From Porogramme epimiltina (lineage: Eukaryota; Basidiomycota; Agaricomycetes; Polyporales; Polyporaceae), in the NCBI GenBank assembly GCA_900155495.1, contig FTLJ01000358.1:62001-126000 (forward strand): 64,000 bases of DNA, written 5' to 3'. This document shows, piece after piece, positions 54,253 to 64,000 of this stretch. The first letter of the stretch is position 1. The number at the start of each line of letters is the position of its first letter. The notes below the pieces were generated by a model, which saw only the letters and a list, made by a program, of their open reading frames with translations, had not been told where the DNA came from and searched no databases. The position numbers were made by a program, and so were the translations under genes.

Positions 54253-56737
54253 TATGAGACCTCTAGGGTGATTTATTTGAGAAAAGGAAGTTTGGTAATG
54301 ACCACGACGTCAGAGGGAGTTCTGAGGACGTACTGAGGACGAGGCGTGGGGCGGCGTAGTTTGGACAATGGCTCCCACAGGGGCAATCGCCGTTTACGAC
54401 TATTGGAGGAACATTGTGTAAGAAAATCGATCCGTCGTCTGGGCAGGCGGCGTCTGAGCGCGCGTGTGGGGATGGCTTCGTAGGCTGTAGCTCACCTGAA
54501 GGACGCTCGGGGCGAGCGGTGATGTGTTCACAGCTAAGGGCATGGCACGCTTAAGAATGCGTCGGCATTGTCCTGGGAACATTGTGCTTCCCGCAGCTCC
54601 TTCTGAGTCTGGGAATCAGGAGAATTCTACAACGATTGTACACTTGGTATAACTACGTACTTTGAATTTATCACTCGAAGATTGGCTTGGATGAATATTA
54701 TTTATGGTTGGGTTGTAGCATTGCTGAGTTTCTCTTATAGCAGCTTGAATGAGGCCAGGGAGTTGGTGAAGCTGTTTGTATGCTGAGGTGCAGAGTGCTG
54801 AATCCGGGGTGATGATGTTGGGTGAGAAGACACGGCGGATGGGGATAGGAAGGCCATCAGGCGTCTACGGAGAGTCTTCTCCGCCCTAAGTGAACGTTTT
54901 CCCACGGTCAACGCTAGATTGAATGTGGGCTTATGCATTCGGGATATGCGACCCTTGGGGCAAACGTATTGTATGTCAGGGTCTACTAAAGGTTGTACGA
55001 CTCAATTACTCGTGTTCGTCTTAGCCCCGTTCACATATCTACCGCGCATGGTACACTACCATGTTTAGAACCAGTGCGTCCGCGTCGCCGCATAGCTACT
55101 ACAACCATTGCTTCGCTGGCCATTATCGCTATCTTCATCCTCGGGCGCACGGGGCGCGGACGCATGAGGTAAAGAATCACTCTTAGTAATGAGCGTCGTG
55201 CACATTTCGACCACAGTACGCGCAGCGGCAAAATTTGGCAGAAACACGTCGTGCTATACGAATCCTGCGTGAGCAACTGGGAGAAGAAGGCACGAAAAAC
55301 AAGATAGACACTCACGCTGTCGATGTTGGGGTGGCGTGTCTGACGGGATGACCTGACCATGGCCAGGGGCCTTGTTTCAGTGCCCGTTTAGGCTTCTGAA
55401 GATCAGTGCGAGGGGCGCCGTCCGTGACGGCATCCCGGTGCGGTGGGTGATTTTGAGTGAAGTCTCCTCTGCGACCGATCCGTTTCGCATGGCTTCCTAG
55501 ACTAAGCATGGAACTGGTTTTTGTTGCCTCTTCAACGTGTGTCGCGCTAGAATTGCCTAGGGCGACGTTGACGAGATACGGCTATGACTTCAGGTGGACG
55601 TCAAAAGAGTCCACCCCGAAGTTGAAGTTAACTTTGCTATACCACGCGATTTCATCAAGCGTCAAAATGCGGTCCTTCACAGGTACACAACTTGAACAAC
55701 ACAGAGAAACTCACACTGGCAGTGTCCGTCATTTACGGCATGAGGTCACGCATCTATACCATTCCCACCCACTTCCTCGAGGAGTTCTAACTGCAGCCCA
55801 AGTCCAGGAGCCATGATACCCCCGTCGAAGAGACTAAACTTTGGCGAGTCCGGGAGGTCGTCTATCTTGAAGCAGAGCTTCCTAGGGTGCTCGTGACGGC
55901 ACGGCATCCGTTAGTTCCTTGCGGCTGCGCGGACTCCGAAGGCGGACGGCGGGGGGGGCAGTGTGCCGTTTGGTGATAGAGGGAGGAGGCGAGCGGAGTG
56001 AGTCGCCGTGGCGGCGTGCAAGACCTCGTCGATGAAGGTACCGTGGCAAAGGTTTTATGGACTAAGAGTGCTCTTTGTTGGCATGAAAAGCTGGCGTCCT
56101 CACTGCGTGGGCACGAGGCTTAGGAGTATGCAATTTGAAGAAGAGAAGAGGGATGAATCAACTCAAAAAGCACGAGACGTACCATAACATCAACCCCCCT
56201 CTTAAACTCTCTGTTATCCATAAGATCTCTTATTTGTGCCGAACTCGTGAGTTTTGATATCGCAGACTATTACCATCAAACGAGGATCTAGTAGAATGGA
56301 CAGAATGAGACAATGATAAACGGTGACAGTAGGGGCGTGTTTACATACGTCGGACGACACCACCTGGCCTCTATTCGAGGGGCAAGAGGAAGACTTTGTT
56401 GCAATATCATGTTCAAAAGGGAGTGTGTAGCGTGGTCTGGAGGCCTTCGCGGATTACGACGGTGATGGAGAAGAGAGGGCAGGGTTTTTGTTCAGAGCAC
56501 ACAGCAGAGGGGTGATAGTAGGGAGTAAAACCGGAGAATATTGGGCGCCTAACCTGGCTAGTACCGGCAGTCCACCGAAACCTGACATCAATCCGCTCCA
56601 TTGATTCAGCTCGTTCTCTCTGACTTGTCATTTGTTATACTTCACAAGTAAGTCATACATAGTCGACAGAGTGGGTTATGAGATATAATATATTCCAACG
56701 ATATGTTACATAATCGACGCATACTAACTTGGGGAGC
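54253..56737. other. Intergenic, about 2.5 kb, no supported gene
   Basis: This region is AT-balanced, with stops in all frames. The longest frames (about 110-120 codons at 55031-55360 on - and 55457-55816 on +) show no motif or splice support. GTRNGT- and CAG-like sites are scattered. It may include gene remnants, but I cannot identify them. Confidence 0.5.
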
Positions 56738-58331
56738 TCAGGAGGCCAGGTAAGAAGACGCAGCGCGAGGGGGCATTCCAGCCTGCAACAAGCGCAACAA
56801 GTCAGCCGAATGAAAAGAGAGGGATGTAAGTGGACGATTCCTTTTCGTATACACGCTTAATAAACTCGAGTTTCGATATAGACGTCTCTGGGGCAGGCCA
56901 ATACTGTGGCGTCCGCCCCCGCACCTTGTCAACAAACGCCTCCAGCTGATACCGATACCTGCCGTGCCAAGGAGTCAGCCAGATGGGATCGCAGGTTCCA
57001 TAGGATGGGACTCACGTCGTCCACCATGTCTCCCCGTACCCATCCTTTCCCTTGTACACCTTTTCCGTCCGTGCCTTGCCTTTGCGCGGAAGGACCTTAA
57101 TCGTGTGGAACGCGTGAGGGGTGAAGAAGTTGAAGAACTCGACGTCTCCGCCCTCCAACTTGACCACGAGGCTTAGTTTCGGGAAACGAGGGAAAATCCC
57201 GAGAGGACCCCATCCAGGCATGCCAAAGTCGACGAACATCTCCCCAGTGGGCTGGTCCGACCCGTCTGAGCTCGGGAGAACGTACGTGGCGTGCATGGCA
57301 CGATCTACGCGGGAAGGATCCGAGGGGTGAGGGGTACCCTTCGCATCTGTAACCTCGGGGACAGTGGTGTCAGTGCCGGTGAGGTATTGTATTGCCGTAA
57401 TAGGATATACTGAACGCAGATTAGTGGATATCAAGAGAAAGGGTAAAGGGTAGAAGACATACCGCCCATGTCCATCGTACAACCCCCTCCAAGTTCGTAT
57501 TTGAATCGAATGTCATCTTTCAGGAAGAATAGGGGCGACATTATGCTCGGAACCGCGAATTCGGCTGTGACACTCTTGACCTTGCCTAGTTCTCCGCTGG
57601 CCACGATCTCCTTGACACGTTGTGTCGCCGGGTGAAATCTGAGTAGAGCCCCAGATCCGTCAGAGTGATATTACCCCTGAAGGCGAAGGGCGAACGACGA
57701 ACGTGAAATGCACAGCTTCGAGGACCACGACACCCTTCGCTTCGGCACGCGCAAATATCTGTCGGACTTCGCTAGGCGTGTCGGCGATAGGCTTCTCCAC
57801 GAGAACGTGTTTTCCCGCGTCGATTGCGCGCATTGTCCACTCAAAATGGAGGCCATTGGGGAGCTGACAGCAGCGGTTAGACGCGAGTATGTGCTATGAT
57901 TGGCTTTATCCTACCGGAATGTAGACCGCATCAATTTCGGGATCGTCGAGCAGATCTATACAGGCCAGTCAGTCGAAAAGATCCACGGTGGACAAGGCTA
58001 GCTACTGTAGCACTGTTGCAGCGTTGAGTGGCCGCGCGCACCTTGATAACACTTTTCCCCCGCATGCACTTTGGATATGTTGTGTGTCTTGGCGTACTTA
58101 TCTCCTCAAGCTTGTCTCGACAGGCTACTGCATGAATCACAACATCTGAGTGGCTCTTCGCTGGGGTGATGAGGGCGTTAGGTCCAATGCGGGCGGCGCC
58201 CAGTATGCCAAACCGCAGCGGATGTTCTGCCGGGGGCGATACGGGTGGCTTCGCTATCTAGCGCAGGCACACATGCGTCAGTTTCAGCGCGCATACGAAG
58301 GGTTGGAACGTACTCGCAACATACGCATCAT
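56738..58331 (-). CDS. Gfo/Idh/MocA-family NAD(P)-dependent dehydrogenase
   Basis: The Rossmann start LRFGILGAARIGPNALIT lies near 58150-58220, preceded by a possible first exon MMRMLR at 58331. Later exons encode LPNGLHFEWTMRAIDAG, the conserved EKPIADTPSEVRQIF with the active-site-type lysine, RFHPATQRVKEI (joined by inference), FAVPSIMSPLFFLKDDIRFK, ELGGGCTMDMGG, VYPITAIQYLTGTD, VDFGMPGWGPLGIFPRFPKL and RYQLEAFVDKVRGRTPQYW. The gene ends AGMPPRAASSYLAS with a TGA at 56738. This is the two-domain Gfo/Idh/MocA fold; fungal relatives oxidise sugars such as D-xylose or dihydrodiols. The last intron is best placed at CGT|GTATAC, which drops the usual VYEK before AGMPP. The first exon and the 58000-58130 join are provisional. 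Confidence 0.87.
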
Positions 58332-59565
58332 GGCGACGGGTGGGGGTGAGGTCAGGGTCGTGATAACATGGTCCTCACCGCCTAACGCCCTACATACCCA
58401 CGGCGACGTGCGAACAGAGCACGAGATGATGCATTCAAATCAAACGTGCAACAGATCATTCCTAGAATTCAGTTGAACGTGAAGAAGTGAGAACTGGAGA
58501 ACTCCTCGACTCGGGCGGGCCGAGCCGAGGCTCCATAGGAGCACGTGATTTTTGTGATGGATGATCCGATGTATTCCGGTTCCCGAGATATTCCGGCTAC
58601 CCATGGACGACCTCCAGGCTGCATTCATTCGACTCCGTTCAGTCGAACACCAGTGTCACTTGGAGTGATTTTGCTGGTGCCACGACTTTCGATGCTCCTT
58701 GGTCTGAGCGCAATTCACAGACCCTAGTGGTATACCAGCTCAGAAGGGTGCTACTAGCACGTGTGTAGCGGTCCATGCTATTCTTCGCGGCTGGCCACCT
58801 GCGTTGACGTCGCGATATCGGGACCTGCTCAGTGCTGCCTAGCTGGCACTTACATGGGGCAGACCTGTTTCTCGTGAGCGTGGACGCCCAGCCGTCTCGA
58901 TATCCTCGAGGAGGTTAACGTTGTTGTGCGTCATCTAGTGTCCTCTCGTGCCCTGAGTGCCTGCTAATGAAGTTTTCATGTCATCCCGCATTCGCATGTA
59001 CAAAATGCCTTGGCGTTGCAGGTAAACGAGGCGCGATTGGTTTTGTCAGCCTTCTCAAGTCTCAGCACAGGTACAGAGTAGACACTACCTGCGGCAGGTA
59101 CGTGATGACACTCGTTCTGCGAGCGATCACACGGTCTAGAAGCCTCTGCTCAACGCCGACGCCCATCATGTAGCAGCATGATGCACTTTCCATTTGACCG
59201 TTTTGCGCTTAGAATATGGGCGCGACTGAGGTGAATATAGCTCTAGAATGGAACACTCAGCTCAACATCGGCATACGAGTTTGGCATCAGCGCTGGCAGA
59301 CCCCCCTCAACGCCCACTATGATGAGGCTCGGAAAACTAGGCCTCATAAATATGTGGCACGTCGATAGAGCAAGTGGAATAGCAAGTCTTCGTGTCTCTC
59401 CGAGGTCACAGGTGGTACGCCGTCATTCTACACACGCGGACTTGTCAAAGCTGATGTCTGCTCCTCCAATTGGCTCGGTGCTCAGTCAAAGTCCCACCTG
59501 AGCTCAGCCCTCCCTATCAACTAGCTTCGGGGTCCAAAAGGGCTCCCTGCACTCCTTTAATCACC
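58332..59565. other. Divergent spacer, about 1.2 kb
   Basis: This spacer lies between the Gfo/Idh/MocA and aldehyde dehydrogenase genes. No frame over 65 codons has a recognisable motif. It probably holds both promoters. No TATA box is conspicuous next to either start. Confidence 0.5.
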
Positions 59566-61753
59566 ATGCCGGACTCCTATACACCCTTGGAGGATATTCC
59601 TAAGGTATTAGTTGAGGTGTACGCGTCCTCAGGCGGTACTCATCTATATCTTCAGATTCACGCCGCAGTGCGCCGCGGTTACCTTGACGGTAAAGCCAAG
59701 ACAGTTGCTTTTCGCAAGCAGCAGCTCGCGCAGCTTGGTTGTCTCGTTACGGATAACAAGGAACGTCTCCATCAAGCCCTCACTGCAGACTTAGGACGGC
59801 ACCGACTTGAGAACGACCTGTACGTCTTTCATCTCATATCCCCCCCGTGTGATGGAAACACTCTAGTGACACGCTATTTTTCACATTTTGGTTGCTTGTT
59901 GGATAGGTTTGACTTTGGACCGACCGCCAAGGAGATTCGCATGGCCTACGACAATATCGAGAATTGGACGGCACCGCAAGCGGCTCAGTTCAGTCTGCGG
60001 TATTTCGCGATGGGCCCGCGCATGAAGGCTGAGCCGAAGGGCACTGTCCTCATCGTCTCGGCGTTCAACCTACCCATATTCCTTACGCTAGGACCTCTCG
60101 CGAGTATCTCTCTTTCCTACCACATTCTCAACATCTAACGCTCATGATCATTTGTGCAGGCAAGCGCAATAGCCTCGGGGTGCTCAGTAGTTCTTAAGCC
60201 TTCGGAGGCAACGCCAACCGTGAACAAGCTCTGGGAAGAGCTTCTGCCCCAATATATTGACCAGGATCTGTACAAGGTGGTATTTGGCAGTGTATCGGAA
60301 ATGCAGAAGGTCAATGGCTATGGTGCTGTGTCTACTCACGTTGATTTTCCTACTGACGACACCCCTTGCAGATTCTTGAGCTGCAATGGGATCATAGTGA
60401 GTCGTTATTGCTTCATTACAACCCTGTAGCTAACAGAAGGACGCAGTACTATACATCGGTGAGTATGCCATACATTAATCCGAGTCAAACCTAATCTTGG
60501 CATCAGGTGGCGAACGTGTGGCACGCATCATTGCTGAGGCCGCGGCGAAGCATCTCACACCTACCACTCTTGAGGTGCGTACATCTTCGTCCACCCTGTT
60601 ACTCCTAACGCGATCCAACGATATTTTCTCATGACAGCTCGGAGGTATGACAGAGACTGTACCTTTGTATGGCCGGCCGCAACTCACAGAGTCCGTCTTG
60701 GCTTCACAGGGAAGAATCCCGTCGTCGTCGATCCCAAGGCAGACGTAAACCTCGTCGCCAGGCGCGTGCTATGGGGCCGTTTCAGTAATTCCGGACAGAT
60801 TTGCACCTGCCCGGAGTACATCCTCGTCCCGGAAGAGAAACACAAGGCTCTCGTCGATGAGTTGAAGACCGTGTATGTCCTCGCGTGCCGCCTGTCGAGC
60901 TGAAACTCAATATATTCTCAGTTACAACTCCTTTTATCCCAACGGCGCGGAGAGCTCTGACTCGTTCTCGCGGATCGTTACGAAGCAGCACGCTGTTCGC
61001 ATCAAGAGACTCATTGACAACACGAAGGGCACGATTGTGGCGGGCGGGCAATGCAACGTCGACTCCCGCTACGTGGCTCCGACCATCGTAGACAACGTCA
61101 CTGCCCAAGATTCGCTGATGAGCGAGTAAGTGTACCCTGTCTTCCAAGCTCCGTGTTGTGCTCGTTCTCATTTACACCTCTTAAGGGAGATTTTTGGTCC
61201 TGTGCTGTCCGTGATCGCTGTGAAGGACGTAGGTGATGCGATCGCGTTTATTCGTGCACGCCCGCACCCACTCTGCGTCTACGTGTTCTCTCCGGACAAG
61301 ATCTTTCAGGAAAGGGTGTTCTCCAACACCGAGAGCGGAGCGGCGGTCGTCAACGAAGTTGTCATGAGCCCTGCAGTGCCTCATCTCCCGATAGGAGGTA
61401 TTGGTCGGAGCGGACGTGAGCGAGATCGCTTATCCACCGGGTTTATGAGCTGACCCTGTGATCCAACTGTGCTCACAGATGGATACTACGGCTCAAAGTA
61501 CGCATTCGACCAATTTACCCACTGGCGTGTATCCATCGAGAACCCTAAATGGTGCATTTCTCCATCGACCATTATCCCGCCACTCTCGCTGATATGACAT
61601 GCCGGAATTAGGACGGATTCGATTGCCCTAGCCTTCCGCTTTCCGCCCTACCCAATGTCGTATCAGAAGTATATCCCATTCCTTTACAAGTCGTTCCCGC
61701 CCAGGCCCAAGGGCTTCAAGCCTCATAGGGACATCGGAGGAACGAGGAGGTGA
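59566..61753 (+). CDS. Aldehyde dehydrogenase, class 3 / fatty aldehyde type, 13 exons
   Basis: Exons 59566-59616, 59656-59819, 59907-60099, 60160-60309, 60372-60396, 60447-60458, 60507-60574, 60638-60644, 60710-60872, 60922-61125, 61186-61415, 61479-61551 and 61612-61753 join in phase to 493 residues. Motifs are FRKQQLAQLGCLVTDN, PKGTVLIVSAFNLP, ASGCSVVLKPSEATPTVN, LELGGKNPVVVD (general-base Glu), NSGQICTCPEYILV (nucleophile Cys), EIFGPVLSVIAVKDVGDAI and HGYYGSKYAFDQFTHWR, then KWTDSIALAFRFPPYPMSYQ near the end. It oxidises aldehydes to acids with NAD(P). The C-terminus is soluble, without the membrane helix of animal fatty-aldehyde dehydrogenases. Exons of 12 and 7 nt are required to restore LELGG, and the intron after exon 3 appears to start with GC. 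No sign of inactivation. Confidence 0.95.
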
Positions 61754-62799
61754 ACACTAGTTTTCATTTGTGGTTGTTGGGGGATCGTTAGCAGCACTGA
61801 CCCGCATTCGGTCTACTTTTTAGCGGTATGTAGTGTCCCTATACACCAGAAGTAGGTTGTACTGGACTGAACCATGGACGTCCCCTTGAAAGCGTGGCAT
61901 CATTACGCATTGAATGTATTGGTTTCCCGCACATTTAATCGAAGTCTCTGTACCATATCAAAGACCACGCGCTTGATTAGCCGTACACTGTTCTACCGAA
62001 GACACAATGCACTTACAGAGCATAAGCAGCAAGGTATTCACAAGCACATGAGCCTGATAGACAATAGTGCCGCGCTTTGAGTCGGCTTATTCACACAGTG
62101 TTCACAACATTCAAGTTTTTGGTGTGCGGTTTATAAGGACGCGATATTTACATAGTAGGAGGTGCGATACCTGGAGCTCCTTCTCCTTACAATGGAAGCT
62201 GAGGCTCATAAATTAGCCGACGTACACGTATGAAAAGGTATGATGACGGTGAACACCCACGTTGTGACGCCCGGTATCTACGGAAGGTACGTCTCTAGGA
62301 GCAGTATTTTGTGATGTGGGGGATATGCCAAGACTGAATGAGTCGTAGAGTTGGTTCCTCGCGTTTTCTCTGATGCTTTCTCGGGAGTTCAACCTTCAAT
62401 ATGGATACAAGTTAGAGATGAAGCACAAATTCCCCATGTGAACAGTCCCTTACACGGCGAGAACTGAATTGACATAGACTGCCAGTTGTGATCGTCAGTA
62501 CACATCCACAATGACGGGTATAGTAGTGTGTATAGCGAATGATAATACCTTTGGAAGTAGGTATAATGGCCGCGTAGTACAAGAGGGAGAGGGGGAACTT
62601 AGTACACTATTGCCATCACCGTCAGCATTTTGGAACTTGATGTTGACAATTTTAGAATAACTTCACCATGACCAAGCTCGCCAAGCTGAATGCACTGTGT
62701 TGGGTTATTACCATATGTCAAAGTCAGGAGTGGTATGGCGCAAATATTACCACGTTAAAACTCCTGCAATAAAGGAGGGAGAGGTCCGCTGGTGAGTAA
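61754..62799. other. Intergenic, about 1 kb
   Basis: AT-rich sequence downstream of the aldehyde dehydrogenase gene. No open frame over 70 codons and no motif on either strand. Confidence 0.55.
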
Positions 62800-63660
62800 G
62801 TTGTACTCGAGGTGTACGCCTACAAGTGTTGGGTAAGCTGACCTGAGTTCACTGTGTAGACAACCAGGGTGTTGAGAAGCCTTTGCGTACTGTTGAATGC
62901 GACGATGCCATCCGATCAGCCACATATAGTACGAGCCGGCATGACCTACCTTCTCAAGCCAGTATGATTGCAGCGAAGAAAATACACCAATGCTGTAGTC
63001 AGGAGTATGTCTCCGACGACAGCACACGTAAACCCAACATTCTCTGATAAGGGCGACTGTCCTTCATGAGATCATGTGGTTGAGCAACGCAAAGAAGTTC
63101 TGATTACCGTGACAGCCCGAGTGATCATCCCTTCAAAAGTCACCCTTGAGACACTTTTGTGCAGATCAACCAAAAGTATTGTATCAGCATTCCATGTGGA
63201 ATCTACAGATACCTACTCACGTTTCGATACCTGCGACTTCAAGTCATCAAGTGAGCAATATGCATGGAAGTTATATAAAGGGGGTACCTAAGGAGAACGC
63301 TACATGTTTTGTTACGAGTTGAGTCGATGTGTATTGAGAAACCGTGACGTGCCACGCACCTAGAGAGGCGATAGCAATAGCTCCCTACAAAATAAGTATC
63401 CTGAAAGGGGTCACAGGGCAAATGGATTTACCGCTAATATACCAACGTATCTATAACCGGGTCCTACTGGGTACCAATGTAGTTCAAGCATGTAAAATGG
63501 ACAAATAACCCAGAGTAGTACTCACGCAGATAGACCCGCCTGGCATAAATTCTGAACAAGTAAGGTGTGAGAGACTGTCTGTACGTGTAGTAATTTGATA
63601 GATGCTAGTACTTACATTTGGCAAAGACAAATAGTGAGAATCTAGTGAATAGAAATTGCA
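62800..63660 (-). CDS. DUF6534-type seven-helix membrane protein (copy E), partial or decaying
   Basis: The minus strand carries exon-like pieces in the right order. MQFLFTRFSLFVFAK lies at about 63612-63656 before a GTAAG donor. FYARRVYL lies at about 63527-63550 after TTCAG. DILLTTALVYFLRCNHTGLR lies at about 62970-63030 with a GTAGGT donor. FNSTQRLLNTLVVYTVNSG lies at about 62848-62906 with a GTCAGC donor. The last two match the DIL.A..L.YFLR.SRTG.R helix and the LIN.LV.YTVNTG signature of the family. The 5' exons should lie to the right and may extend past the window edge. The C-terminal half could not be followed. Function is unknown. It may be a pseudogene. Confidence 0.55.
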
Positions 63661-64000
63661 TTCTGGAACTTAGTCACATTCAGGATCTCTTAGGCAGGCC
63701 GTGCACACCGTCAGAGGGTTTAGCCACTGCTCAGACAGTTTCAAGTCAGCGACTTAGGTCATGGGGCATAGGTTTGGTTCTAGCGTACTGGGAATGACCT
63801 ACGCATACGCACATATGCACCTGGATTAATAAGATTGACGCAATATCATCTGATGCTTCACATACCAGTTAAGTGTTAATAGATTCGTGGGATTGAAATA
63901 GGAAGAAACTAAATAATAATAGCTGAAAACACGGTTCAGAATCAAAGACATCGATGGCAGTACCACACAAATGAGTGCATACCATGTATAGAGTGTAAGC

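Noticed and set aside
1..64000. tRNA, rRNA and CRISPR arrays
   Set aside because: I looked for GGTTCGAATCC-like T-arms, paired cloverleaf stems and regularly spaced repeats on both strands and found no convincing case. A dedicated tRNA scan could still find an intron-containing tRNA.
1..64000. Autonomous transposable element genes (reverse transcriptase, integrase, DDE transposase)
   Set aside because: No YADD/YVDD, HHCC zinc finger, or DDE-type context was recognised in any frame. The direct repeat at 23 kb has no coding capacity.

Overview
The window is nuclear DNA of a filamentous basidiomycete, probably a wood- or litter-decaying Agaricomycete (Polyporales-like). The evidence is dense short introns of about 45-70 bp with GTRNGT donors, GC-rich exons between AT-richer spacers, many introns per gene, F-box proteins and repeated seven-helix 'DUF6534-type' membrane proteins. 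No bacterial operon, rRNA, convincing tRNA, CRISPR array or intact transposon was seen. Exon models were built by hand: reading phase, GT-AG (occasionally GC-AG) borders and family conservation were made to agree. Coordinates are coding spans from start codon to stop codon.

Layout, left to right. At 0-11 kb: a possible 3' gene end, a DUF6534-type gene (-, 347-2332), an SKG6/Axl2-like single-pass protein (-, 3245-6365), an SDR reductase (+, 7125-8267) and a second DUF6534-type gene (+, 8981-~10995) that shares its C-terminal tail with the first. At 13-22 kb: a SET-domain lysine methyltransferase (-), a SARAF homologue (-), an F-box-like protein (+) and a third DUF6534-type gene (-) with a 2-base assembly gap in an intron. 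At 24-33 kb: a second F-box/LRR-like protein (+), an IMD/BAR-like membrane-shaping protein (-) and a fourth DUF6534-type gene (-). At 35-45 kb: a GNAT acetyltransferase (-), a complete seven-helix protein (-), an 8-amino-7-oxononanoate synthase-like enzyme with a PTS1-like C-terminus (+) and a Mediator Med19-like subunit (-). At 45-62 kb: an MFS transporter (+), an ACS-family MFS transporter (-) divergent from a GH105 unsaturated rhamnogalacturonyl hydrolase (+), an SDR (-), a Gfo/Idh/MocA dehydrogenase (-) and a 13-exon aldehyde dehydrogenase (+). At 62-64 kb: pieces of a fifth DUF6534-type gene (-).

The most coherent functional grouping is at 48.7-61.8 kb: a pectin side-chain hydrolase sharing a promoter with an organic-anion/uronate-type transporter, followed by three NAD(P)-dependent redox enzymes. 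That these act together is inference. The most unusual structural features are three apparent GC-AG introns, several micro-exons (7, 12, 13 and 16 nt), an inverted telomere-like repeat in a divergent promoter, and at least five scattered copies of an uncharacterised seven-helix family in different states of preservation. I found no clearly new defence, toxin or mobile system.
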